DNA of 64,000 nucleotides from Gaiellasilicea sp033857955. Its GTDB lineage: Bacteria > Actinomycetota > Thermoleophilia > Gaiellales > Gaiellaceae. A program made the position numbers and the translations under genes. Where the stretch lies: contig JAWVCW010000019.1 in the NCBI GenBank assembly GCA_033857955.1, positions 1 to 64,000 of the forward strand. Reading direction: 5' to 3'. The notes under the pieces were generated by a model that saw only the letters and a program-made list of their open reading frames with translations, did no database searches and had not been told where the DNA came from. Positions 55,544 to 63,954 of the stretch are shown piece by piece (position 1 is the stretch's first letter; each line of letters begins with the position of its first letter).

Positions 55544-56005
55544 TTGGCCGGCGGGACTACCTCAACTGACCTTTTCGACGCGATCGCCGCGGAGGCGGCG
55601 GCCGAGAGCCCGCTCTGGGGGGAGCAACTGCGCGCCGAGCCGGAGCGCGAAGGCGTCTTCGGCCCGCTGACGCCTGAGCGCTTCGCACTCGGGCTCGAGA
55701 CGATCTACGAGGGCTATCTCGTCCACTACGGGCGACCGCGCCTCTTCTCGGCGGCGGAGGGCGACGTCGCGCTCCTGCTCGGCGACTACCTCTACGCGCA
55801 CGGCCTCGTCCGGATCGCGGCCACCGGCGACCTCGACGCCGTGGCGACGCTCGCCGAGCTGATCTCGACCTGCGCGCATCTTCGCGCGGAGGCCGCGCCC
55901 GGCGACGGTGAGGCCTGGGTGGACGCGGTGCGCCGGCTGGGTGGCGAGCCGGACTGGACCTCTGTCGAGCACGCCCTTGCTCTGCACGCGACGCGACTGA
56001 CTTGA
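55544..56005 (+). CDS. Hypothetical protein downstream of element C
   Basis: A 153-residue, mostly helical acidic protein (TDLFDAIAAEAAAESPLWGE, LETIYEGYLVHYGRPRLFSA, DVALLLGDYLYAHGLVRIAA, TLAELISTCAHLRAEAA). No family recognised with confidence; the helical pattern LLGDYLYAHGL recalls small isoprenoid-synthase-like or helical accessory proteins. TTG 55544 is chosen because the alternative ATG 55508 would translate part of the hairpin of element C. Confidence 0.65.
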   Translation: MAGGTTSTDLFDAIAAEAAAESPLWGEQLRAEPEREGVFGPLTPERFALGLETIYEGYLVHYGRPRLFSAAEGDVALLLGDYLYAHGLVRIAATGDLDAVATLAELISTCAHLRAEAAPGDGEAWVDAVRRLGGEPDWTSVEHALALHATRLT

Positions 56006-56036
56006 TCGAAGGACGGCGCGGGGTGAGAATCCCCTC

Positions 56037-57335
56037 GTGACCGTCGATACGAGTGCTCCGGTCGCCGATCCGCGTGCCGTGCAGGCGGGCAGCACCGAGA
56101 CGAACCCGTACCAGGCCGTCACGCTGTTCTTCGACCGGGCTGCCGACCACGTCGGGCTGGGCGACGAGATGCGTGAGATCCTGCGCACCTCCTACCGCGA
56201 GCTGACGGTGCAGGTGCCGGTGCGAATGGACGATGGGCGGCTCGAGGTCTACACGGGCTACCGCGTCCAGCACAACGCAGCGCGCGGGCCCTACAAGGGC
56301 GGGATCCGCTACCACCCCGATGCGGACATCGACGAGGTGCGAGCGCTCGCGGCGCTGATGACGTGGAAGACAGCCGTGATCGACGTGCCGTTCGGCGGCG
56401 CCAAGGGCGGAGTGCAGTGCGACGCGCGCGCGATGAGCGAGGGCGAGCGCCAGCGGCTGACGCGCCGGTTCACGAACACGATCAGCTATCTGCTCGGCGT
56501 CAACCGCGACGTGCCCGCGCCGGACGTGAACACCGACGCGCAGACGATGGCCTGGATGATGGATGCCTACTCGGCGCGCTACGGCTACACGCCCGCGATC
56601 GTCACGGGAAAGCCGATCGAGCTCGGCGGCTCGTACGGCCGTGACGCCGCAACCGGACGCGGCGTCGTCTACTGCCTTGCCGAGGCGGCACGCGACTACG
56701 GGATCGACCTCGAGGGCGCCACGGTCGCCGTGCAGGGCTTCGGCAACGTCGGTTCCTGGTTCGCGCGCCTCGCGCCGGAGCTCGGCTGTCGCATCGTCGC
56801 GGTGTCCGACGTCCGCGGCGGCGTTCATCGTGCCGAAGGACTGGACGTCGGTGCCCTCTTCGAGCACGTAGGCGAGCACGGCTCGGTCGTCGATGCGCCC
56901 GGAACCGAGTCGATCACGAACGAGGAGCTGCTCGAGCTCGGGGTCGACGTGCTGGTGCCTGCGGCGCTCGACCGCGTGATCCACACCGGCAACGCGAGCC
57001 GCGTCAAGGCGAAGGTCGTCGCCGAGGCGGCGAACCATCCGGTCACGCCCTCGGCCGACGAGATCCTCCACGCCGCCGGGGTGATCGTAATCCCGGACAT
57101 CCTCGCGAACGCGGGCGGCGTCACCGTCTCCTACTTCGAGTGGGTGCAGAACATCCAGCAGTTCCGCTGGGATGAGGAGCAGGTGAACGCCGAGCTGCAC
57201 AAGCGGATGGCGGCCGCCTGGGCGAACGTCTACGGCCGCGCGACCGCGGACGGAATCCCGCTGCGCCTCGCCGCGTTCGCGATCGCGGTCGAGCGCGTCG
57301 AGCGCGCCGACAAGTTGCGCGGCTATGCCTCGTAG
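56037..57335 (+). CDS. gdhA: Glutamate dehydrogenase
   Basis: A 432-residue NAD(P)-dependent hexameric enzyme interconverting glutamate and 2-oxoglutarate plus ammonia. Motifs: GGIRYHPDADIDEV, TWKTAVIDVPFGGAKGGVQ (catalytic lysines), DVPAPDVNTDAQTMAWMMD and the Rossmann motif VAVQGFGNVGSW. GTG 56037 lies 6 nt after GAGAAT. Coenzyme preference is not decided. Confidence 0.95.
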   Translation: MTVDTSAPVADPRAVQAGSTETNPYQAVTLFFDRAADHVGLGDEMREILRTSYRELTVQVPVRMDDGRLEVYTGYRVQHNAARGPYKGGIRYHPDADIDEVRALAALMTWKTAVIDVPFGGAKGGVQCDARAMSEGERQRLTRRFTNTISYLLGVNRDVPAPDVNTDAQTMAWMMDAYSARYGYTPAIVTGKPIELGGSYGRDAATGRGVVYCLAEAARDYGIDLEGATVAVQGFGNVGSWFARLAPELGCRIVAVSDVRGGVHRAEGLDVGALFEHVGEHGSVVDAPGTESITNEELLELGVDVLVPAALDRVIHTGNASRVKAKVVAEAANHPVTPSADEILHAAGVIVIPDILANAGGVTVSYFEWVQNIQQFRWDEEQVNAELHKRMAAAWANVYGRATADGIPLRLAAFAIAVERVERADKLRGYAS

Positions 57336-57351
57336 TGGTTAGAGTCGCGCC

Positions 57352-57495
57352 GTGACCGCCTGGCTACTCGCCAACGCCGCCGAGGAAGGAAAGAACGTGA
57401 TCCTCGGCATGCTCATCACGGGTCTCGTCTTCGTCGCGGTGATCGCGATCGGCGAGACCTCGCGCGCGCTCCGCCACCGGCGCCGCGGCCACTGA
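57352..57495 (+). CDS. Small single-helix membrane protein
   Basis: A 47-residue protein (MTAWLLANAAEEGKNVILGM...) with one helix (VILGMLITGLVFVAVIAIG) and a basic tail RHRRRGH facing the cytoplasm. It fits neatly between gdhA and ubiD with matching codon use. Function unknown. Confidence 0.6.
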   Translation: MTAWLLANAAEEGKNVILGMLITGLVFVAVIAIGETSRALRHRRRGH

Positions 57496-57503
57496 GCCGT
57501 CCG

Positions 57504-57509
57504 TAGACT
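57504..57509 (+). promoter_or_regulatory. -10 box TAGACT, leaderless ubiD
   Basis: TAGACT, 7 nt, then the ATG at 57517. It is identical to the hexamer and spacing before the cyclodeaminase-like gene at 12769. Confidence 0.5.
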
Positions 57510-57516
57510 GCGGGCG

Positions 57517-59022
57517 ATGGCCCCTCCCGGCGACCTGCGCGAGTGGATTCGCCTGCTCGAGGACGAGGGCGAGCTCGTCCGCGTCTCGGCAGAGGTCGAT
57601 CCGGACCTCGAGATCACGGAGATCGTCGACCGCACGGTGAAGGCCGGCGGCCCCGCGCTCCTCTTCGAGCGGCCGAAGGGGTCGAAGCATCCGCTCCTGA
57701 TCAACCAGTTCGGCACCGAGCGCCGGATGTGCATGGCCTTCGGGGTCGAGCGGCTCGACGACGTCGCCGAGAAGCTCGAGGACGTGCTCGAGATGCAGCC
57801 GCCGCAGGGGCTCGTCGACAAGGTGCGCGGCCTGAAGAAGCTGAAGTCGATCGCCGACTCGCTCCCGAAGACCGTCTCGCGCGGTGCCAGCCAGGAGATC
57901 GTGCTCACCGGCGACGACGTGAACCTCGACGTGCTCCCGATCCAGCGCTGCTGGCCGGGCGACCCGGCGCCCTTCATCACGCTTCCCGCGGTGATCACGA
58001 AGGACCCGCACACGGGTGTCCGCAACGTCGGCATGTACCGGATGCAGAAGATCGACTCGCGCTCGACCTATATGCACTGGCAGATCCACAAGGACGGGCG
58101 CGCCGACTATCTCGCCACCGACGGCTCGATTCCGGTCGCCGTCGCTCTGGGCCTCGATCCGGTCACCGCGTACTCGGCGAGCGCGCCGCTCCCGAAGCAC
58201 ATCGACGAGTTCATGCTCGCCGGCTTCCTCCGCGGCGAGCCGGTCGAGCTGGTCAAGGCGAAGACGGTCGACCTCGAGGTGCCGGCGAACGCGGAGATCG
58301 TCCTGGAGGGCACGATCGAGAAGGGCGAGGTCGGCCTGGAAGGGCCGTTCGGCGACCACACGGGCTATTACACGCCGGCGGAGCCATTCCCCGTCTTCCG
58401 TCTTTCCGCGATCACGATGCGGCGTGACGCGGTCTATCCGTCGATCGTCGTCGGCAAGCCGGTGCAGGAGGACGCCTGGCTCGGCAAGGCGACAGAGCGG
58501 ATCTTCCTACCCGCGATCAAGCTGACGGTGCCGGAGATCGTCGATTACGACCTGCCCGTCGCAGGCGCCTTCCACAACTGCGTGATCGTCTCGATCCGCA
58601 AGTCGTTCCCGGGCCATGCGCACAAGGTGATGCACGCGATCTGGGGCCTCGGCATGCTCAGCCTCTCGAAGGCGGTCGTCGTGGTCGACGCGCACGTGAA
58701 CGTCCACGACTACAACGAGGTCTTCTTCTACGTCGGCGCGAACGTCGACCCCAAGCGGGACGTCGTCATCGCCGAGGGCCCTCTCGACCATCTCGACCAT
58801 GCGCCGACGCTCCAGTTCGTCGGCGGCAAGATCGGGATCGATGCGACCGCGAAGGGGCCGGCTGAGGGAACGCGCGAGTGGCCGGAGGAGATCGCGATGA
58901 GCGACGAGATCAGGGAACTCGTCGATCGCCGGTGGGAGGAGTACGGGATACCGGCGCACGATGGCGGCGAACTCGTAGAGAATGGCTCTCGTCGCGGGTT
59001 GCGGCAGCTGATACGTCGTTGA
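57517..59022 (+). CDS. ubiD: UbiD-family prenylated-FMN decarboxylase, probably menaquinone pathway
   Basis: A 501-residue decarboxylase using prenylated FMN. Family blocks: LREWIRLLEDEGELVRVSAE, LPIQRCWPGDPAPFITLPA, VGMYRMQKIDSRSTYMHWQI and EGPFGDHTGYYTP with the catalytic acid. With futalosine-route MqnD present, its likely substrate is a prenylated 1,4-dihydroxy-6-naphthoate. UbiX, which makes prenylated FMN, is encoded 2.8 kb downstream. Confidence 0.93.
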   Translation: MAPPGDLREWIRLLEDEGELVRVSAEVDPDLEITEIVDRTVKAGGPALLFERPKGSKHPLLINQFGTERRMCMAFGVERLDDVAEKLEDVLEMQPPQGLVDKVRGLKKLKSIADSLPKTVSRGASQEIVLTGDDVNLDVLPIQRCWPGDPAPFITLPAVITKDPHTGVRNVGMYRMQKIDSRSTYMHWQIHKDGRADYLATDGSIPVAVALGLDPVTAYSASAPLPKHIDEFMLAGFLRGEPVELVKAKTVDLEVPANAEIVLEGTIEKGEVGLEGPFGDHTGYYTPAEPFPVFRLSAITMRRDAVYPSIVVGKPVQEDAWLGKATERIFLPAIKLTVPEIVDYDLPVAGAFHNCVIVSIRKSFPGHAHKVMHAIWGLGMLSLSKAVVVVDAHVNVHDYNEVFFYVGANVDPKRDVVIAEGPLDHLDHAPTLQFVGGKIGIDATAKGPAEGTREWPEEIAMSDEIRELVDRRWEEYGIPAHDGGELVENGSRRGLRQLIRR

Positions 59023-59065
59023 CAGGCAAGAGCGCCTGCCGGTTGAATCACGTGGGGAATCTGAC

Positions 59066-59980
59066 TTGAGCTTGCACGACAACGAGACGCCGCACACGCC
59101 ACCGCCGAGTCTTTGGCCGATCGGCTTTGCGGTCGGCATCGCCGTTGTCCTGACCGGCCTCGTCGTCAGCCCCATTGCCGCCGTCGTCGGCGCGGCGATC
59201 GCGCTTGTCTTCGGCTTCCTCTGGATCCGCGATGTGACGCGGCCCGTGCGCACGCCGGCGCCTGCCGTCGAGCCCGAGACTCGTCCGGCGACGGCGACCC
59301 TCGCGCCGCGCGCCGACGTGAGCGACGAGGAGGACGCGACCTATCCGCGCAGCACGTTCCTCTCCGCGGCGACACTCGGCCTCGGCGGCGTCATCGGCGG
59401 CGTGATCACGCTGCCTGTGCTCGGCTTCGCCGTCCTGCCGTCGTTCACGAACCAGCACGAGCCGAACGTCGAGCTCGGCCCGATCGACGCGTTTCCCGAG
59501 GGCGAGTTCGTGATCGCGACCTTCCTGGAGGACCCGTCGATCGGCGAAGTGAGCCGGCGGACGATGTTCATCCGCAACAACGGCCGGCTCGAGGGCGTGC
59601 CGAGCTTCACCGTCCTCTATTCACGCTGCGCGCACCTCGGCTGCCCGGTGCAGCCCAACGGGCCCATCTACGACGACCAGAAGAAGACGTTCGGCGACGT
59701 CGATCTGACACCGATGCTTCCGGCCGGCTTCGGTTGCCCGTGCCACGGCGGCCAGTACGACACCGAGGGCAACCGCACCGCAGGCCCACCCGTCCGGGCG
59801 CTCGACCGCGCGGAGTTCTCGATCATCAACGGCAAGCTCCACATCGGCACCTTCTTCAGCGTCGCCGACGTCGAGGGCTCGGGCGCGCGCGCCCGGATCA
59901 AGAGGTACGGCCGCATGCCGCCGGGCGTCCACGTCGACGGCGTCGAGGCGTGGCTGTACCCGCTGGAGGTGCCGCGCTAG
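59066..59980 (+). CDS. qcrA: Rieske iron-sulfur subunit of menaquinol:cytochrome c reductase
   Basis: A 304-residue subunit. N-terminal helices (PIGFAVGIAVVLTGLVV, VVGAAIALVFGFLWIRD) precede a further helix (LGLGGVIGGVITLPVLGFAV) and the Rieske domain with cluster ligands CAHLGCPV and CPCHGGQYD. The two extra N-terminal helices are typical of actinobacterial QcrA, whereas the downstream genes are Bacillus-like. Start TTG 59066. It abuts qcrB without a gap. Confidence 0.94.
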   Translation: MSLHDNETPHTPPPSLWPIGFAVGIAVVLTGLVVSPIAAVVGAAIALVFGFLWIRDVTRPVRTPAPAVEPETRPATATLAPRADVSDEEDATYPRSTFLSAATLGLGGVIGGVITLPVLGFAVLPSFTNQHEPNVELGPIDAFPEGEFVIATFLEDPSIGEVSRRTMFIRNNGRLEGVPSFTVLYSRCAHLGCPVQPNGPIYDDQKKTFGDVDLTPMLPAGFGCPCHGGQYDTEGNRTAGPPVRALDRAEFSIINGKLHIGTFFSVADVEGSGARARIKRYGRMPPGVHVDGVEAWLYPLEVPR

Positions 59981-60784
59981 ATGGCCGTCGCACCGGCACG
60001 GAAGAAATCCGCGCGCCGCGCGCAGCTCGAGTCGGCGGCGCTGTATCCGCTCGACTGGCTCGAGGAGCGGTCGGGGCTCGTCGGCGGCGTCAAGTACTTC
60101 CTCTTCCGGAAGGTGCCGCGGGACACGGGCTGGTTCCACACGCTGGGCTCCGCGACGCTGACCGCGTTCCTCGTCCAGGCGATCACGGGTGTGATCCTCG
60201 CGATGTACTACAAGCCGGACCCGGCTTCGGCGTATTCCTCGATCCAGCACATCACGAACGACCTCACGCTCGGCTGGCTCGTCCGCGGCATGCACCGCTG
60301 GGGCGCCAGCGTCTTCATCATCCTGATGTTCCTCCACATGGCGCGGGTCTTCCTGTTCGGCTCGTACAAGTACCCGCGCGAGCTGAACTGGATCATCGGC
60401 GTGCTCCTGCTCGCGCTGGGAATGCTCGAGGGCTTCACGGGCTACCTGCTGCCGTGGGACCAGACGGCGTACTGGGCGACCGTCGTCGGCATCAACCTGA
60501 ACGGGACGATGCCGGTGATCGGCCCCTTCCTCGCGCAATTCCTGGCCGGCGGAGCCGAGATCGGGTCGGACACACTCAGCAAGTTCTACTCCCTGCACAT
60601 GCTCGCGATCCCCGGCGCGATCTTTGCGCTGATCGGCCTCCACCTGTACCTCGTGATCCGCCTCGGTGTCACCTCGCCGCCGTGGTCCGATGATGCGGCA
60701 GGCCGCGAGCGCCCTGACGAGATCGTCGAGAGCGGCGGACGTGAGGGCCTCGTCCGGCCCGGCCGGCGCGGAGGCTCGGCCTAG
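59981..60784 (+). CDS. qcrB: Cytochrome b subunit (N-terminal, cytochrome b6-like)
   Basis: A 267-residue integral membrane subunit with four helices and two haem pairs: HRWGASVFIILMFLHMARVF and HMLAIPGAIFALIGLHLYLV supply the histidines. GYLLPWDQTAYWA belongs to the quinol-site region. The split length (b6 type without the C-terminal four helices) matches QcrB of Bacillus, not the long actinobacterial QcrB. Confidence 0.94.
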   Translation: MAVAPARKKSARRAQLESAALYPLDWLEERSGLVGGVKYFLFRKVPRDTGWFHTLGSATLTAFLVQAITGVILAMYYKPDPASAYSSIQHITNDLTLGWLVRGMHRWGASVFIILMFLHMARVFLFGSYKYPRELNWIIGVLLLALGMLEGFTGYLLPWDQTAYWATVVGINLNGTMPVIGPFLAQFLAGGAEIGSDTLSKFYSLHMLAIPGAIFALIGLHLYLVIRLGVTSPPWSDDAAGRERPDEIVESGGREGLVRPGRRGGSA

Positions 60785-60843
60785 TGCCCCTCCCGGCAAT
60801 GCCCTCCACGTCGCTGGCCCGCGATGAGCGGCGCCATGCGTCG

Positions 60844-60935
60844 TCCTCAGTCCCGCCAAGAGCTTCGGCTAGTGGCGCTCCCTGCGTCCTAGCCTGGCTT
60901 GCTCATCACACACCAGGAACGCGGCCGCATCACGT
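60844..60935. repeat. Dispersed structured element, copy B (between qcrB and qcrC)
   Basis: TCCTCAGTCCCG, stem CCAAGAGC/GCTAGTGG with two inner A-G mismatches and a C(TTCG)G tetraloop, then CGCTCCCTGCGTCCTAGC and the CATCACG end. It is the same orientation as copy A. It takes up most of the 162-bp gap inside the qcr operon. Confidence 0.75.
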
Positions 60936-60946
60936 GGAGGGGCACC

Positions 60947-61768
60947 ATGGCTAGCCGCCGGATCGAGGAGCGGCGCGCGCAGCACAAGCGCTACAAGGAG
61001 GACGTCGAACGGACCGGAAAGCCGTTCTTCCCGCACGCGATGTTCCACGACACGGTGATGAGCCTGGTCGTCGTGGCCGTGATCGTCGGGCTCGCGTGCG
61101 TCTGGTACTTCACCGCGGACGGGTCGAAGGACCCCGGCTGGCTCGGCCCGTACTACACGGAGGAGGCCGACCCCGGCACGACCAACTTCGTGCCGCGGCC
61201 CGACTGGTACTTCTACTTCCTCTTCTACCTGTTGCGGGTCTTCAAGTGGCCCGACACGGTCGTGCTCGGGACGGTCGGCGTGCCGAACATCCTGCTCGGG
61301 ATCATGATCGCGCTGCCGTTCATCGACGTGCGGCGCGAGCGCCGGCTCTCGCGGCGCCCGGTCGCAGTCGTCTCGGCGATCGTCGTCGTGCTGGCGATGG
61401 GCACGCTGACCTACAAGGGGGCGACGGCGAAAGAGTCCCTCGGTTCCGAGACGCTGGCGGCTGTGCCCAGCTGGGCGGAGAGGGAGGGCTTCGCGGGGAA
61501 CCAGGTGGCGGTCGAGGGCGCCAAGCTCTTCGCGGTCGCAGGCTGCCTCCAGTGCCACACCTACCTCGGCACCGGCTCGTCCAACCTCGGCGCTCCGGAC
61601 CTGAGCGACATCGGCGCGACGAACAAGGGCGTCGACTACTTCCAGCGCTACGTGACGAACCCGGCGCAGTTCGGAAACACCGTCATGCAGCCGTTCGCGG
61701 GCCTCGGCCAGGACAACCTGCACAAGATCGCGACGTTCCTGGACGCCTCCAAAGGCCCGAAGGGCTAG
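60947..61768 (+). CDS. qcrC: Fused subunit IV / cytochrome c subunit of menaquinol:cytochrome c reductase
   Basis: A 273-residue protein: residues about 30-165 contain three helices of the subunit-IV (cytochrome b C-terminal) part, with FVPRPDWYFYFLFYLLRVFK; residues about 190-273 are a cytochrome c domain with CLQCH and the methionine ligand region NTVMQPFAGL. Such a fusion is the hallmark of Bacillus-type QcrC. A good GGAGG precedes ATG 60947, so it is translated independently after the long gap. Confidence 0.93.
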   Translation: MASRRIEERRAQHKRYKEDVERTGKPFFPHAMFHDTVMSLVVVAVIVGLACVWYFTADGSKDPGWLGPYYTEEADPGTTNFVPRPDWYFYFLFYLLRVFKWPDTVVLGTVGVPNILLGIMIALPFIDVRRERRLSRRPVAVVSAIVVVLAMGTLTYKGATAKESLGSETLAAVPSWAEREGFAGNQVAVEGAKLFAVAGCLQCHTYLGTGSSNLGAPDLSDIGATNKGVDYFQRYVTNPAQFGNTVMQPFAGLGQDNLHKIATFLDASKGPKG

Positions 61769-61772
61769 GACC

Positions 61773-62360
61773 GTGCGTGTCTTCCTCGGCGTGACGGGCG
61801 CGTCCGGCGCTCCGTACGCCGCGAGGCTGCTGCGTGCCCTCGCCGAGTCGGGCTGCGAGGTGGGTCTAGCGGCCTCGGCCGCGGGGATCGAGGTGCTCGC
61901 GACCGAGCTGTACGGCGACGCGAGCCTCCCGCGCGACGACGTGCTCGAGCGCTTCACCGCCGGCGCCGCGGGCGTCACGGTCTACGGCATCAGCGACTAC
62001 AAGAGCCCGTACGCCTCCGGCTCGGCGAAGGTGGATGCCTACGTCGTCTGCCCCTGCTCGATGTCGACTGTGGGAACGCTCGCCGCCGGTGCGATGGCGA
62101 ACCTGATCCACCGCGCCGCGTCGGTGGCGCTCAAGGAAGGCCGCAAGCTCGTGCTCGTGCCGCGCGAAACGCCGCTCTCGTTCATCCACCTGAACGGACT
62201 CGCCACGCTCCAGCAGGCGGGCGCGACGATCCTGTTCGCGGCGCCGGGCTTCTACCACGGCGCCGCGACGATCGACGATCTCGTCGACTTCGTGGTCGCG
62301 CGGATCCTCGACCAGCTCGGGCTGGAGAACACGCTCGTCGCCCGCTGGGGCCAGTCGTGA
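61773..62360 (+). CDS. ubiX: Flavin prenyltransferase UbiX
   Basis: A 195-residue enzyme making prenylated FMN for UbiD. Motifs: GVTGASGAPYAARLL (FMN phosphate loop), KSPYASGSAKVDAYVVCPCS and VLVPRETPLSFIHL. It starts at GTG 61773 4 bp after qcrC and overlaps ubiE by 4 bp (GTGA). In futalosine-pathway organisms this family also takes part in menaquinone synthesis. Confidence 0.95.
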   Translation: MRVFLGVTGASGAPYAARLLRALAESGCEVGLAASAAGIEVLATELYGDASLPRDDVLERFTAGAAGVTVYGISDYKSPYASGSAKVDAYVVCPCSMSTVGTLAAGAMANLIHRAASVALKEGRKLVLVPRETPLSFIHLNGLATLQQAGATILFAAPGFYHGAATIDDLVDFVVARILDQLGLENTLVARWGQS

Positions 62361-63040
62361 CACACGAGTCCGGCACGCTGCCCGCAGAGGGCGTCCGCTC
62401 GATGTTCGACCGGATCGCCCCGGTCTACGACCTGATGAACCGCGTGATGACGGCCGGGCTCGACCAGCGCTGGCGCCGTCTGACGGTGCGTGCGGTCGTG
62501 TCCCCGCGCGACCGCGTCCTCGATGCCTGCTGTGGCACCGGCGATCTTGCGATCGCGGCGCGGAACGCCGGCGCCGAGGTGGTCGGGCTGGACTTCTCCG
62601 GCCCGATGCTCGAGCGCGCCCGGCGCAAGGACCCCGAGATCGAGTGGATCCAGGGCGACCTGCTGGAGCTGCCGTTCGAGGACGGGTCGTTCGACGCCGC
62701 AACGGTCGGCTTCGGCGTGCGCAACGTCGCCGACCTCGAGCAGGGCCTGGCCGAGCTGCGACGGGTCCTGCGTCCGGGTGGCCGGGTCGGAATCCTCGAG
62801 ATCACGAAGCCGCGCGGGCCGCTCCGGCTCTTCTACCGGCTCTGGTTCGACGTGCTGATCCCGCTGGCGGGCAAGATCCTTCCAGGTGGCAAGGCCTACA
62901 CGTACCTCCCAGCGAGCGTCCGCCGCTTCCCCGGCCCCGAGGAGCTGGCCGGGATGATGGTGCGCGCGGGCTTTGGCGACGTCACGTTCCGCCGGCTCGG
63001 CGGCGGCATCGTCGCCCTCCACGCGGGGACTGCCCGATGA
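62357..63040 (+). CDS. ubiE: Demethylmenaquinone methyltransferase (UbiE/MenG)
   Basis: A 227-residue SAM-dependent C-methyltransferase for the last step of menaquinone synthesis. Motifs: MFDRIAPVYDLMNRVMTAGL, DACCGTGDLAIA (SAM site), ATVGFGVRNVADLEQGLAE and LRPGGRVGILEITKP. It overlaps ubiX and the prenyl synthase gene. Confidence 0.96.
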   Translation: MTHESGTLPAEGVRSMFDRIAPVYDLMNRVMTAGLDQRWRRLTVRAVVSPRDRVLDACCGTGDLAIAARNAGAEVVGLDFSGPMLERARRKDPEIEWIQGDLLELPFEDGSFDAATVGFGVRNVADLEQGLAELRRVLRPGGRVGILEITKPRGPLRLFYRLWFDVLIPLAGKILPGGKAYTYLPASVRRFPGPEELAGMMVRAGFGDVTFRRLGGGIVALHAGTAR

Positions 63041-63945
63041 CCACCTTGGAGGACGTCCGCCGCCTGCCGGGGCTCGACTCGTACCTGGAGCAGGTCGAGG
63101 CGCGCCTCGCGGCGGCCGTCGCCTCGTACGGAGGCCGGGCCGCCCAGGTCGCCGCGGACGCTCTCGCTGCCGGCGGCAAGCGGTTGCGGCCCCTGCTCGC
63201 CTTTCTCTGCGCGCCGCCCGACGGCCCGCCTCCCGTGGCCGCCGGGGTCGCGGTCGAGCTCGTCCACCTGGCCACGCTCGTACACGACGACCTGATCGAC
63301 GGTGCGGCCGTGCGCCGCGGCAAGACGGCCGTGTGGGCTGCGCACGGCGCCGACGCAGCCCGGGCGACGGGCGACTATCTCTTCGCGCGCGCCTTCGCCG
63401 AGCTCGCCGCCGAAGGGGACGTCAGAGAGGTCGCCGTCCTCGCCGACGCGTCGCTCTGCCTGGCCCGCGGCGAGGCGATGCAGCGTCGCCAGCGCAACGA
63501 TCCCGACACGCCGGTGGACGCCTATCTCGAGCGCTGCGCGCTGAAGACCGGGAAGCTGTTCGAAGCCGCCTGCTCGCTCGGCTCCGGGGGCACCCTCGGC
63601 CGCTTCGGCCTCAATCTCGGCATCGCGTTCCAGATCGCGGACGACATTCTCGACTGCGCGGGCGACACGATCGAGACCGGCAAGGTCGCGGGCACCGACC
63701 TGCGCGAGGGGACGCCGACCCTGCCGCTGCTGCTGGCAGCGCGCGAGGACGACGCGGTGAGAGCCGCGCTCGCCGGCGGTCCGATCGAGGGCGCGCTGCT
63801 CCGCGTCGCCGCGACCGGCGCGCTCGAGCGCTCCAGGGAAGTGGCCCTCGACTACGCTAGGCAGGCGCGTGAGAGCCTGAACGGGGGGCTCCATCGGGAA
63901 GAGCTCGAGTCGCTAGCGGACGCGGTCGTCGACCGGAGGAACTAG
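63037..63945 (+). CDS. Polyprenyl diphosphate synthase (menaquinone side chain)
   Basis: A 302-residue trans-prenyltransferase. The first aspartate-rich motif is HDDLIDGAAVRRGK and the second QIADDILDCAGD; GGKRLRPLLAFL is the IPP-binding start. Coupled to ubiE by ATGA, it most likely supplies the isoprenoid tail of menaquinone. Chain length cannot be told from sequence here. Confidence 0.94.
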   Translation: MTTLEDVRRLPGLDSYLEQVEARLAAAVASYGGRAAQVAADALAAGGKRLRPLLAFLCAPPDGPPPVAAGVAVELVHLATLVHDDLIDGAAVRRGKTAVWAAHGADAARATGDYLFARAFAELAAEGDVREVAVLADASLCLARGEAMQRRQRNDPDTPVDAYLERCALKTGKLFEAACSLGSGGTLGRFGLNLGIAFQIADDILDCAGDTIETGKVAGTDLREGTPTLPLLLAAREDDAVRAALAGGPIEGALLRVAATGALERSREVALDYARQARESLNGGLHREELESLADAVVDRRN

Positions 63946-63954
63946 GAGAAAATC

